From positions 13,223,501 to 13,287,500 of the forward strand of contig JAJNNQ010000130.1 in NCBI GenBank assembly GCA_027886175.1: a stretch of DNA of 64,000 nucleotides, written 5' to 3'. Under the pieces are notes generated by a model. It was not told where the DNA came from and made no database searches. It was given only the letters and a program-made list of their open reading frames with translations. The position numbers and the translations under genes are program-made. Position 1 is the first letter of the stretch; each line of letters starts with the position of its first letter. Below, piece by piece: positions 11,901 to 24,800 of this stretch. This stretch comes from Phylloscopus collybita. Its lineage: Eukaryota > Chordata > Aves > Passeriformes > Phylloscopidae.

Positions 11901-14561
11901 TGCCAAGCTACAAAGAATTTAATTTGCTTGGTGTTCTTTTTCCTACCCTCAAGCCCACTGTATTGAATCTTCTAAACAGAAAATTCTCTTGGAATAATAA
12001 AACCATTTTCCTTCAAGCAGAGTTTCTCTTTGGACAGTACAGGTAAATAAATATGCATCTTTTTGAGAGAGCACTGAACACCAATTTTTACAGTAATTCT
12101 CAATGTTCTCTCAACTGTTCTGCAAACTGGATAGATGGATGCAAGGTTTTTATCATAAAACAGTTGCCCTGTATCCATCAAAGGTAAACTAAGACTAATG
12201 GGAAGTATTGTAACAGTTCTCACACCAGCTCAGACATAAAATGACTTTGGTTACTCAAAGAAAGGGTCGTTGGGTTGTGAATGACACCCTGAAGGGTAAA
12301 TCCTGAAAAACTGAGGGTGGGGTGGGGAAAGGAAAGGGGAAAAGAAGAGAAAGAGAACAAGAACTTGTGTTCTGTGCTCCTTAAAGACAAGAGGAAATGT
12401 CTTTCCATGTTCATTGTAGGGCATGAAGGAGGGAAAATATCTGAATTAACTGAAACAGTGTAGTTAAAAATCAAGAAGTGTTCTTCTCTGGGATGTAAAA
12501 CAAATTATTTGAATTTTATAGTACTCTCATAAAACGTTTAGCAGACATTCTTGTTTTGTTTGATCTACTTACAATGTGATGTCTCCTCAGCAGGATCCAT
12601 GGGACCTGGCCCAGTCTGATCAGATCACACCTTCAGTCGTTCCATTCTACAATAATTATCAGTGAACCTTATTGTTTTCTGTATTTATGATAGCATGGTC
12701 TTCTGGACTGGTGCTGCTAGTAATAACATCGAAATTAGGAGCAATACATTTCTATTGGTTTGCTGTTGGGAGTCAGTATGGAGAGTTCCATAGCAGCCAT
12801 GGGAAGACAGGAAATCGCACTGGAATTTCATTGTACAACCACTGTTTGAGACAAAAATAGAAAACTACAAAGTATTTCCTTGCCAGTGAAGGACGTGATT
12901 AAAATTAGATCTCCGTTGAGAAGCAAATTAGTACATCATGTTATTTTCATGTATCAAAAAAGGATGACTGTAAAAGACTTTGTTTACATACTGCGATCTG
13001 TTTACCTGATATTTACAGATAAATAGACAAGAATCCAGAATATATCAATGCAAATCATATGTTTGTCTTCATCCACTGAACATTATTTTTTGTGAGTTTG
13101 TTGATAACCTATTATTTCAATAATGAAAAACAAGTAAAAACTTCCCCTAAATGAGCAAATTCCTTTCCTATTTACTATGCAAATAGGAACAAACTGTATT
13201 TTCCATTTCTAATTAAACTTCTACCTGTTCCTCAATCAGGTAAATTGCTAATAGCTTCTTGCTATGTTATTTTTGGGACTATTTTGAGCAGAACTATTCT
13301 GGTTGCTGTAATTAAGACTTCTAAAATTAATATTTAAATTTTATAAGTGCCGGACTACGACATCCTGAGAAATAATAAATACAAGTCTGATTGCAGAGCT
13401 GAAGTGAGCTGTTATGTGCATTTGGCTTTCTTTTATCCTGCAGTCTGCATCCCTGCTCACCTGAATGCTATTAAGTTCTGAAGCTGATTACATGGGTTGG
13501 TTTGTGACTCAGACAGCCAACCCTCCAGGCACCTAAAAATAATGTTCTGTTTCTTTTGTTAAGGGAAAAGACATGACTGTACCACTTCAAGCAATCTGAG
13601 CTAGGCCTGAGAGTGAAAGCCCAGCCTGGTCCAACCAATTGAAAATCCTCACATCAAAACTAAAGTTCTACTTTTTCAGTGGTAAAGGCAGAGAACAGAA
13701 AATATGTGATCTCACCAGCTGAACGTTCAGCTGAGATGGATGTCAGTAGCTCTTCAAGTCTGTCTGCAGTTACAGTCTTCAGGTCTAAGACTCTCTAGGC
13801 TTTGATACCAGCAGGGAATTTGAGGTAGGGAATGCAAGAAATGAGTAAAGTAATTGCTGAAAAATAGCAAATTAATCCATCACAGGTCATTATCTGCAGT
13901 GAAGTTGTGTTTGGGAACAGGAGAGAGAATTCAGTGTTCATATAAAACCCAGAATGACAAGATTCCTAGAAAAATAGGGAGAAATACACATTAGTTTAAG
14001 GAATATTATTAGAGAGTTCAGTTCAAGGCAGGGAGTAGGTATCCCTTACCTTTCATGCCACCGTTTAAAGATCTTCAAGAAAAGACTGGACTTCTTCAGA
14101 TATTTTAAAGGACTGTAACATTTTTTTACTTTTTTTTTTTTTCCTCCTTGGAAATCATGTTCTGAATCAGAGTTTTGATTCCTGTATATTCACCCAAACA
14201 TTAGGAGCAGGTCAATGTAAAGAATGGTAGAAAAGGCAGACAGAGGAAATAAAAAAATTCTTCTATGGCACGAAAATAAAAAAGGAACCACTTTAAGAGT
14301 CTGGTTTTCAAAACTAAGTGTCTATCCTCACCCCTATAATATGAAAAAAGACAACAACCATTTGTTAGCAAAAAGATGATTAGGACTTAGTGGAGAAAGG
14401 CTGCTTATCCTGCAGTGGCTGAGTTAATGGAAGGCCTGAATTGCCCTCCAGAAGCTTCTCTCTATTGATTTATACAAGAACCCAACTACACTGCTAATTA
14501 GGATCTTCAACTAAGTACTCAAAATTTGGTGGGATCAGCGCCAACCAAAGCAATTACTCTC

Positions 14562-14563
<2 letters not shown>
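8950..14563. other. AT-rich noncoding DNA, no gene seen
   Basis: Unique sequence with no recognised repeat or gene. Between about 10120 and 11350 there are roughly 18 CpGs by eye (including ACACGCGATACACGTG near 10651), somewhat denser than in neighbouring DNA. That stretch carries no simple repeats and is a candidate conserved noncoding or regulatory region. The remainder (8950-10120 and 11400-14563) holds nothing I can name. Confidence 0.6.

Positions 14564-14617
<54 letters not shown>
14564..14617. repeat. Poly-T run, 54 nt
   Basis: An uninterrupted run of 54 T on the + strand, the longest homopolymer in the window. Read on the minus strand it could be taken for a poly-A tail, but the sequence before it has no AATAAA-type signal or recognisable cDNA. 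Birds lack active L1 and rarely carry processed pseudogenes. The exact length is prone to assembly or sequencing error. Confidence 0.85.
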
Positions 14618-14619
<2 letters not shown>

Positions 14620-17600
14620 ACAAATATAATGCTACATCATGTCTGGAAGATTCATCAGTGAAGGTACAGACCTGAACTGAGGAAAAATGGGGGTTTACCA
14701 CTTTCTGTGTTGTCTTCATTTAAGGACCTCTTGGGGAGGCAATACAACCAGGCAAGGACATTTGCAAATAGTCCCCAAATGCATCTGCTCATGTCCTGCC
14801 CTTTACTTCCTTAAAGAGCTGTAGTCTCCTCCTGTATGAAAGCTCTTCTTTTGTTCTACCATTTCAACTGCTTATTAGTGATTTTATCACAGCTTTCCTA
14901 GAAGACGGCCACAGAAAATGAAGGGTCATTAGGTTCTCTACCATATATTTTTAAAATTTCACAAATTCTAATTTTATTTTCCTTCCAATTGCCCTTTCCA
15001 TTTCTTATGCTTATATTCAAAAGTTAATAATATAACATATACCAGCTATTAGTTTAGGTGTTGCTACCATCATTGCACAGCAATTCCATACACAACTAAT
15101 TAGGCATCAAGCATCAACCTGAACTATAACTCATCATTCTTTAGAGAATATTTCAAAGAACAGAGAATTCAGGCAACTCTTGCTTTATGTGATTTAACTT
15201 GTCAATAAGAGAGGAGGTTATGATATTAGGATATGATTATCCTAATTTTAAAATTCCTCTTTCAAAAAAGAACAGTATTGCAGAACGGATCTCACGGTTT
15301 TAATTATTCCAAAATCATGCACGGCTTACAATAATTAGCAACTGTCTGTAATTATGGGTGCATAGAGGTTTCTCTGCTTAATGCAAAGTGCCCTGTTGAA
15401 AGTCAAGGTATTTTAGTGTGGGAAGTACATAAAATGTCATAGGATATGATGAAGAGAAAGCTTTGCTCTTCTAATAGAGTGCTATATAATTTTCAAATTA
15501 AAGTTTAGTTTATTTCACCATCTTTAAAAAAAGGCCAATCTATTGTAGAAACCATAAAGTAATGTGTAAAGATATACAGCACATTTCTTAGAAGTGTAAG
15601 CAGGATTATTTTAATGACAGTTTACCTTAAACAGTCTTGTTACTGCTGAGAAAATAATAACACTCTGGTCTATGTGTGTGGTGAGGTGATTCTGGTGACC
15701 ACATTCTATTTTCACAATCAGAATTTACAAGCAACCATAGTATTTACATTGGGTAAATAGGCATCTAATGAATTAATGATATTTTTAAACTGAGAAAGAG
15801 GAGATTATTCTGAAAGTGACAGCAACCTTTTATTTTACTTCCCAAACAAGATATTTTTTTTAAATATAACAGTGCTGGCATTCAGAATAGTCAATGAGTT
15901 TGAAGGATTTTCTTAAAACAAACTTTGAAAATCAATCCCCTAACATTCAGTTTAGCTCTAAATTAGGAAACAATTGTTGTCAGAAGTATGAATTATTTGT
16001 AAATGAAGTTATATTTGATCTTGACATGTTCATGCTTTTAGTGTTCATCTTTGTCTACATAGGTTCATTTTTCCTAGCATGAGAACATGCATTCATATAC
16101 AGATCTAGTCACCTTTCTTTCTTAAATAATAGCTATGCAACAACACTATATTTAAAAATGTTTTTTCCTACAATATTTTTTTTGGCAATTGAAGAGTGCA
16201 CACTTGTGTGTGTGTGCACACCCTTGTGCATTCACATGCATGTGCATTGTGTGCAGACATATCCCTGACTCTCATCAGGGGACTGAGATTTCCTCTTTCA
16301 GATTTTGTTCAATAAAGAGAAACAAGGCCTTTTGCACTCAGGAATCAATGACCATTTGGAGCCATTCAACCTGTGTTTTTGCCTCTTGATCAGTGTGAAT
16401 AGCTACACTCCCGGTGAATGAAATTTTGATTGTATTAAGTAGAACTGACTTTCCATTAGAAAAAATGCACTTAGCTATGTTTTCCTATAATGCTACCTCT
16501 TAAAAGAAAAAGTACCATATTTCTTTTGTCAATTGGCAGGCAGAAGCTGAAATTCATTCCAAATATCTCTGTACTTGCTAAAAAAAGTATTTCATTATAA
16601 AGATGCTACTGCCATCTATTGGGTGACATTACTCTACTAAAGAATTATGTCTTTTCTTGATTCAGCAAGGACAAAAAAATTGTGCCATTCACCTTTTTTT
16701 TTTTTTTTTTCTCCTGTGGAGTTTTATTAGCAAGTAGATTATATTAAGCTGTATTTGGTTTATAACATGTATCTTATGTAAAGAGCTTGATCTTGTCTTT
16801 GTCACCATTGCTAAATTTCATGAAGAGAGACATTTTGGAATAGCAGTGAACTTAAATTTAGTAATGTGGCACTCAAACAATGGAAATATTTAAAAATCAA
16901 CAACAACTAAATCCACCATTTAGTACTGCCTCACATCTTGGAAAGATCTCATACAGATGTTTTTATGCTCATACAGATTTTTTTATGCATCACTTGCTGT
17001 GTTTGAATAAAAGACCTAATTTCCATGTAACTGATAATCTTTTTAATACAAAGATATTTCTGTGATATTAAGAGGCTTCACAGTTATTTTATTTTAAGCA
17101 ACTTGGTGAGGCTTCAAAAAAGTATTTTTCCCTTCTAAGACAGATTTCATTTTTTCCATAAAATTTTGATTGAGATTATGGATCCTTTTTGCGACACCCC
17201 TGCATGTACATCTTCAGCACATGAAACTTGCATTTTAAGGAAGAATACAGAAGGATAAATAGTAAAAAAACACATATTTGAGCTTTGAAAGTTGTAGTTC
17301 AGCCCATAGAGGGACCACATGGAGGTAAAATAAATTAAGTAAGTGGGTGAAGTGGCCCCCTGTGCTCTGCCAGTTCTGGCACAATAGAGGCCTTGGAAGC
17401 ACTACTCTGCTACAGATAACAGACAAACAAATAATATTGACAACAGAAAACAAGGGAAAAATAATGAACAAATCTTCCTTGATCTCATCTGTTGCCACAT
17501 CTTTCTGACACTGACTAATTGTGTTCTCTCTCTTAGCTTTCAGAAGAGCAAGAAGGCATTTTACCTTTTGCAGCCCAGAAGAAAATTAGCTGACTGCAGA

Positions 17601-18030
17601 AAGTATCACACACATTGTTGATGGGTACACTACCAGTAGTAACCAGCTTGACTCTTATTGCTAAAATGGACTGATAAAAGGCCAACAGCCAAAAACAGCA
17701 GGAAGAAAATTCCTCTCTATTTTTAAGCAGAATATATATGACTCAGATCACCAAAGCAACAGCAAGCTGGAACCTCACAATGCTAACTGTACTGGCGCTG
17801 CTGAATTGCACTTTGCAACCTCTTTGATTTTTTCATTACTGAGTTTAAACCCAGACAAATTTAGCTAACTGTGTGCTGAGGTCGAGAAAAGCCATCACAG
17901 TACAGACAGTACAAAATTCTTTTCTGCCATTCTTGGAAGAGAATCATTTCTTCAGGCTAGTGTTCTCTTAGGTAAGTATAAATGCCTCCCATAACCATTA
18001 AGAGCACAGAAAGGACAGCTATTAAATATT
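14618..18030. other. AT-rich noncoding DNA, no gene seen
   Basis: No gene was recognised. The stretch 15180-15420 contains several TAATTA/ATAATTAG-type homeodomain cores, an inverted AGGATA...TATCCT, and CpGs (AACGG, CACGG), suggesting a conserved noncoding element. A poly-T run of 17 lies at 16694-16710, a short GT-rich patch near 16203-16220, and a 20-bp tandem duplication at 16948-16988. Confidence 0.6.
16948..16988. repeat. 20-bp tandem duplication
   Basis: The word CTCATACAGATGTTTTTATG is followed directly by a copy in which the central G is lost in a T run (CTCATACAGATTTTTTTATG). This is a recent local duplication with one or two differences. Confidence 0.7.
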
Positions 18031-18256
18031 AGACTAGAACTCAGGAGATCTTGCATCTAATTATACTTCTGCTAAAGCATTGCTACATGACCTTGGGCCA
18101 GACACACAAAAATCTATCTGTGCTTCAGGCTACCACTGGTAAATGGAGATAATGATATATTTGCCCCTTACAGCAGCATTCTGAGGTTAAACTCAGGTTA
18201 CTGTAATATTAACATTTGTTTTTCAGCATTGAAATTATAAAAGCACTTAGAGGCCT
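18031..18256 (+). mobile_element. Ancient MIR / CORE-SINE copy
   Basis: The segment matches the tRNA-derived CORE-SINE (MIR) layout in order. AACTCAGGAGATCTTGCATCT stands for the 5' 'gactcaggagacctgggttct' part, CTACATGACCTTGGGCCAGA for the highly conserved core, CTGTGCTTCAGG...GGTAAATGGAGATAATGATA for the 'tgcctcagtttcc...gtaaaatggggataat' part, and AAAGCACTTAGA for the 3' end. MIR elements spread in early amniotes or before and have been inactive since, so in a bird this copy is a very old fossil, consistent with its many substitutions. Boundaries are approximate; a TTAAGAGCACAG match just upstream (17999-18009) hints that the copy may start slightly earlier. Survival of a recognisable MIR in a bird can mean slow local turnover or constraint. 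Confidence 0.8.
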
Positions 18257-18671
18257 ATTGCAGTAAGATTAGAGAGGAGTCTGATTTTCTTTTTTGTGTG
18301 CTTACCTTTCCACTAACACATCACTTAAAGAAAAAAAAAAAAAAAAAAAAAAAAAGGTGGTTTTTTTGGTAACAGTCTCTGTTAAGCAGCAGCAGGAAGA
18401 TTTGTGTGTGGAAGAGCACCCACAGAAAAAGAATGTGCAGTAGGAGGGGAAGAAAGCTCCACTCCTGTTCTGTGGAAGGTTGCAGAACCTACCAACAGAA
18501 GGGCTGATATTGTGAGCTCAGTGTAGCCTAACAACCAGAATTTCTCCATTATTAAAGGGGAAATGTCTGCAGATGGCAACAGTGTGAAATTACCACCTCT
18601 GCTCTGCCAGCTCCAGTTGCAAAGGGGGTGTGAAAAAGTGGCACCAGCATAATATCAAAATCATGTTGTGA
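18257..18671. other. Noncoding gap with poly-A run
   Basis: Between the MIR and the second T/G tract. It holds a 25-nt poly-A run at 18331-18355 and otherwise unremarkable sequence. Confidence 0.6.
18331..18355. repeat. Poly-A run, 25 nt
   Basis: An uninterrupted run of 25 A on the + strand, with no polyadenylation signal or cDNA-like sequence before it. Confidence 0.8.
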
Positions 18672-18813
18672 GGTTGTTTTGGGTAATTTTTGTTAAATTT
18701 TGTTTGTTTTCTGTTGTTTGGGGTTTTTTTTGTTTTGGATTTGGGGTTTTTGGGGTTTTTTTGGTCTTTTGGGGTTTTTTTGTTTTGTTTGTTTCGTTGG
18801 TTTGGTTTTTTGG
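18672..18813. repeat. T/G-rich tract with four GGGG runs
   Basis: About 140 bp made nearly only of T and G on the + strand, similar in style to 7385-7682. Four GGGG runs at 18720-18723, 18743-18746, 18752-18755 and 18771-18774 give a possible long-loop G-quadruplex. Open frames across it encode Phe/Gly/Val-rich junk. Confidence 0.82.
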
Positions 18814-21800
18814 ATGGACAGAAAGTGAATTTACAGAAAGTACAATTTAGATTTGCTTTAATACTAATTTATAGCAGCAGTACAATTTGAGTTATACTGT
18901 GCAGTGGTTTTGATATTTCTACTGCCCCAACCAACTGCCCTTTTTATTCAAGTAGGGAGATGTTTTCCATAAGGATTCTTATCCTTTCTGCAGCATCTAT
19001 ATCTTAGTAATACTTTGCAGTTCCCCAGAAGGGTACTAGCCAAGTTCTTATTTTAATAAGCTCTTGGTCTTTGATTTAACAGAACTTTATTTTTTCCATC
19101 TTATTCCTAACTTGGCAAAGTATCTAATGGTTATACAGTAAATATGCCATAAGGAGATGTTAAAAAGAAAGGAAAAGCCAGGATTTTACTTTCTCCAAGC
19201 TGGTTTTCTGTCTAAACCAAAGCCATATATCTAACAGATATGGAATGTTTCTCTAGCAGCAATAAAAATTACAAAGAAGAAGTCAAATGTTTTTTCCCTT
19301 TAAACCCGAGGGCTGCAAAAACAAGGAATGTTGCATGCTGAGGTTTCCTTTTAGCTGCTCTACAAAATTCTGTTTGCAACCTAATGTCTGAAAAAGCAAA
19401 TTCTATCTTTAAAAACTAGAATTTTGAATGCTTTGTTTCATGCTGTAGAGGCTATATAGGCACAGGGTTAGGGTTGAAGATAAGGTCGCAGATACCTGTT
19501 CAATCTCATTTCTGCAGCAGGTAAATCTGGATATGGATACCAAGTGATTTCAAAACCTGTGTATTTTTCTGGACTGGAATCTTGGTCTCAGATTTGCTTT
19601 GGAATGTGTCTATTAATTTAGCACACTCAATTAAAGTTAGTAGAAATGTAAGCAATTCCTTACCTGTTAAACTGGCATCACACTACCAGGAGATGAATGA
19701 TAAGTTGTCAATGCAATGAAAAACAGGGGGTTTTCCATCTCTGACCTGAATGGAGCACATAAAGAAAGATGACACAGGAGTGTGATGAGTTAGAGGAATA
19801 TGGTGTTGGGATAGTATTTTTGGCTTAGTTGTCAAGAAAGGGAAAGAATTAACTTCTGGTTAGATAGCAATAATAAAAAGTATGTGTGTGTATATGTGCA
19901 AAATGCCTTCTTTCAGTTGTACAGTTATTCTTTGGTTCAGGGAATTAATTTAAATCCCACTTTTCCTCCAGTGGCTACTTCAAATGCCTCCTTTTAGGTT
20001 ACTCTGCTTCAGAGGCTTGAAGTTTGGTTTTCTAAAGGTCTAAAGGCCAATAGCTAGAACTAAGTCAAAAACACTTGTATTCTGAATACATGAAAGACAA
20101 AATACTGACTTTGGTAAAACAGTGTGTGCCACGCTCGGTAGGCAGTTGTTTAGATCTGGGGGTCTAACATCAACTACTGTCCTCTTTGGAGAAGCAAGGA
20201 ACTTCTCATGAAAAGAGACTGAAAAGAGATTAAAAAGAGAGGACTCCTCCACAGTAGTTTATTTTCTGACTGTTTGCACAAACAACAGGGAGGTGTTATG
20301 GAGCCAAAGCTACACTTTTGTGTGGGGCACAGGGTGAAGAAAGGCGGCCTTCATGACTGGGAACTCTCTATGTGCTCAGCAGATAGACCACGACCAGATG
20401 TAGAAGGAGGCTGCCTATGTTGCATTTTGTACTCAAAGAAATGCAGTCTTTATCTGAAACAGAAAAAACAAGAGTCCTACCTGTCCAGAAAACCAGATGT
20501 AGCTGAAAGCTCATTAGCAGGACATGGCATGCCCAAAAATTCAGATCCTGTGTGTCTCAGGTCAGATATTTAAAATTATTGGAAACATCCTAGTTCCAGC
20601 CTCAATCACTTTGAGCCTCCTTTAAGAAAAGGAACAGCAAAATAATAATGAATAAAAAAGAATTTTGCATGTATAGCAATGGAAGTCATTTAGGACGATG
20701 AACCTAAACAACCCTGTGATCTTTGTCTTAAGCAATGCACTACACAATATAACAAATTTGTGGGAAAAATGGCAAAGATTTAGTGTAATTTAAGAGCATA
20801 CCATAGCTTTGACACTAGGAATGGTGCAGCTGGAGATCAGCCTTAATTCTTCATTATGGTAATTCATACATTTCAGTAGTTGAATGTATTCATGTAACAG
20901 AAAGTTCAGGAATAATTCTGAGAAGAGAGAGAAGTGTTTTAATAATTCACACTGACATAGATGCACTCCTGACTTTTTTTTTTTACCTCATCTTCTTAGT
21001 GTATTCCTCTTTATTTTACTTCATTTCTTTTCTCTTTCTTGCCTGTATTTTTCCCAACTCCTCCTTTTCTTTCCAGGCTTCCAAACTTTTAAGTCTCAAT
21101 AATCTGTACTGAACACAAATAAAACAAGAGTTTAATAACTTCTAGAATAAACAACGATGACCTCCTTCCCCCAGCTCCTTTTCCCCAGGAAAAAAAAAGA
21201 GATTGAGAGGGTTCATCTAATGGTACCAACTCTTTTTATCTACTTTTTATTTCAGCCTGTAAAGGAGTACTATGGATGGAAGGAGATAACTTATATGACA
21301 GAGGGTTTCTGGTATAAAGGGTTTTTGCTTCCTTTTGTAGCAACCCCTCAGAGAAACAATAAGTGAATAAAAGAGATAGATATTCTACTGCATTAAGTCT
21401 CTAAAGTGCAACCTAAAAAACTTACTTGTACAGTTGAGTAGTACAGCCTTCTCCAAAAAAGCAGAAAGAAGAGGCAGATTCTAGTTTACAATGTCACTGA
21501 AAATAGAAAAAAAATTGTAACCTTTACATTTCTGGGTTTTTATCCAAATGTCTCTGACCCCCAATTTCATTTTAGATGTGCACTGCACTTCTCACCTTTC
21601 TCCTTTTCCCTCCCTTGACAAGCACTAATTATTTGTATGCCACACATTCCTGAAGGGCACACACTTTTTCACAGGCCAACAGAGACAAATATTTAAAGCT
21701 GGGGTGAAAACAGGAAAACATTTATTAGCCCCCAAAGTCAATGCTTTGCAGGGCAGAGTTAGTAGTGCACTCATGCCTGTAATAAGCAGAGATCATGGCA

Positions 21801-24800
21801 AAAGGAGGAGCAGAGGACAACAAGCTTCTTTCAACATCCCCAGCTCCACTCATCGAGCAGCTGTTTTGGAAACCCATTAGAACAACTTTATAGCCATCCC
21901 TGTGGGTGCCAAATGCTACCTAATAAACATAAATAAGTCTAATAAATGAGAAGCTTAGCTATAAACATTGGAAGATTTTCAGTCATATTTTCTGTCAGCT
22001 CAGTCTGACGTCACTTCAGAAAATTCTCTGATTCCACTCCACAGAGCAGACATCTCCACAATTTAAGATGTAGTCATCCTTTACAGAACCATCTTGAGAA
22101 AATGGAATTAACTAAATTGAGAATTAAACCATGAGAAAGATAAAATAAGGTTAGAATTTTATTCTTGAAATAGAGATAATATAATTGAAAGTATTTATTT
22201 TATTTCAGATTTAAAAAAACATCTTTTTCCTGTGTGCTTATGGTGTTGGCACCTGAGACATTGGTTTAACAAAGGAAGGAAGGGGTAAATTGTGACTGGA
22301 TTGCAAGAAAACCAAAACTTGTTTTATATTTGAGTCCATATGAGTTAGTGATTTCAAGTAAAAGCTTCACATCAATCAGGCCAAGTCCTAAAGGACTCAT
22401 ATCTGGGAACTGTGGATGATGAACATGCTCCCACTTTGGTGGTTTTCTCTCCTCCTTTGGGTCCAGGTGTCCCCATTTCCAGGTGAGGCATCCAGCTGAA
22501 GGTGCACACGAGCAGTACTGAGATTCCCTACAGCTGGTTCAAAAGCAACGTTGACTGAATGAGCTGAACCTTCCTTACAATAATAACAAAGTATTAGATA
22601 TTTATCTTATGTCTGTGTGCTCTCTATAATAATCTTGTATGGCCTACAATAAATAAAGCTGTAGATAGCAATGCAACTGTAAGGATCTGCAGATTATTTG
22701 AACCACAGCAACAACTCCTTATGTTCACTACAATAACATTCAATTAGCTCTAATAAGTGTAAGTTTTAATGTTTAAACCAATGCCTCTCTAAGGATATGC
22801 TTGCAAGGAGGTGTAGCTATTAGCTGGTAAAATATAACACCATCTGATTAGGACAAATTATTTTCAAAAACATAACTGCCATAAAAAGCTAGAATGAAAG
22901 ATAAATTGACAGAACAACTGCTGCTATATTCTATTTTTGTCATTGTAAATGGGGTATTATACCATAATTTATTTTAATGAGCAACAATTAAGAAATGGTT
23001 TCTCAAGTTGCATGTAATTTCTTTCAGTTATTAGTTATTAGTTGTTCGTGCATAAATGTGTTTTAATATTGGCTTATCTGAGCTCTAGTAGGTGATTAAA
23101 GTCTTTCAGTATATCAATTTTTTTGTTGTTTTAGAGTTGTGCATTGCAGAGACAATTCTAGCATGAGGCATTTATAAGAAAGAGATCAGTAAAACTTAGA
23201 GAGCTATTCCTTAAGTATTACAAAAGAATATGTAAAGCAATCTGAGAAAGATGTCAGAGAAAATCCTGATACGGTTAGCACTGAGTTTTGTTTTACCTAA
23301 CTGCAGGTACAGTTTAATGGCCTCTGTCTTAATGAAATATTAAGTTAACCTGGCTGTAGAGTGACTTGCTATACTACATATTCTTTCACTTTATTAGGAT
23401 AAAGAAATATTATCATGGGAGGCTACGCTAACAAGCCTAGACATTGCTTGTATTGTTCAAGAATAAGTTCACATCTCAGAGGAGCATAAAGACCTAGAGA
23501 AACTGGCACCTCTTTAACTGAAAAGGCATTCTACTTATCTCACAGAAAGCAGCCTATTTTGTGCTAAGAATGGCTTAGAACAGCCTCTCTGCTATCAGTC
23601 ACTCTGACATAACACAACATTTGTTGTGCTTGCTCTTACCCGAGCTGCGGGGGTCACGGGGGGAAGGAAGCAAATGCTGAACAATTCTCTTCAGAAGGCA
23701 AACACCAAACCGACCTGATGTAGTGCATTGTAACCCCATCAGTATGAATCTCATGGGAATCAATGCCTATTCTTACAAACTCATCCATGGAAATGTTTTT
23801 AACCAGGATATAATGAATTATCTCAGTATAGAGAGTTTTCTTTTTTTTTTAAAGCTTACAGTATTCTGTCAGGTTGCATTTCTGTTCTTTAGGCCTCTAT
23901 GCATCCAGAAACTTAGGAATAATGAATAGACCTTTGAAGATTATTTTGGTAGTTGAACTGTAGGTCATTAAAGTTAGATTAAATTGCTTCAATAAATGTG
24001 GATATTTCCAACCACCATGTGTATGTTGCTTTTGCTATATTTTAAAACATATTTCTTATTCCAGTTACGTTTAGCCATCTCAAAAGAACATTTCATTGCA
24101 ATTATTAATTTTCTACTGCAACAAACTTTCAGGCCACTAAGTAGTGCACCGTGATTTACGAACCACTCTTAATTGCAGAGAGTCTTTGTGGCAGCTGGAT
24201 AATAAATAAATGTCAATTAGGATTACATTTCAGTGTCCTATAGACCTGAATTTCAGTAGAAACCAGCAACTTTGCTTGTTTGAGCTATGCAGAGAGGCTT
24301 GGTACTTGGGTAATTTTTAACTATTAAAAGAATTGAAGAAAAAATAAGGAGCTATTTAATTTTACTGTTTCTAAACAAATTAAGTTTTGCCTGGGTAAGA
24401 CTGCTGTGATCAGCACGAAGGTTTCCTGCTTGCCATTTCTCAGGATGTCAGAGATGCATTTGTGAGGATCCCTTACTTGTTTTTCCATTGCAATGAAGCA
24501 AAGCCTGTTTTGTGGAGATACAAGGTTGGCTAAATCCTTCTTAAGGCAGCAGCACAGAGTACATGAGCAATGCAACACAAGGAGTATTAGAGTCTGCATA
24601 ACAAATTTATTGAAGCCCTTATTTTCCTGTACATTTAAAATCTTTTCTTTTCCTGCTGAAGATTATATTCATCCTGAAACATTACCCTTCAAGTGTTAAA
24701 ATGACAAGTGCTGATGAAGGTAAAGCTGATCAGCTGCGAGACTCCCACTGCTGAACATTATAAAGTTTCTGTTGTTCAAACAGCTCAGTTAATTATCCAA

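Noticed and set aside
14564..14750. Processed pseudogene with poly-A tail on minus strand
   Set aside because: No AATAAA before the tract, no cDNA-like sequence and no target-site duplication seen.
19465..19473. Telomere-like GGGTTAGGG (also at 29698-29706)
   Set aside because: Each is only one and a half units of TTAGGG; too short to be an interstitial telomere array.
20274..20573. 99-codon ORF on + strand
   Set aside because: No recognised domain, ordinary length for chance, and no splice or promoter context.
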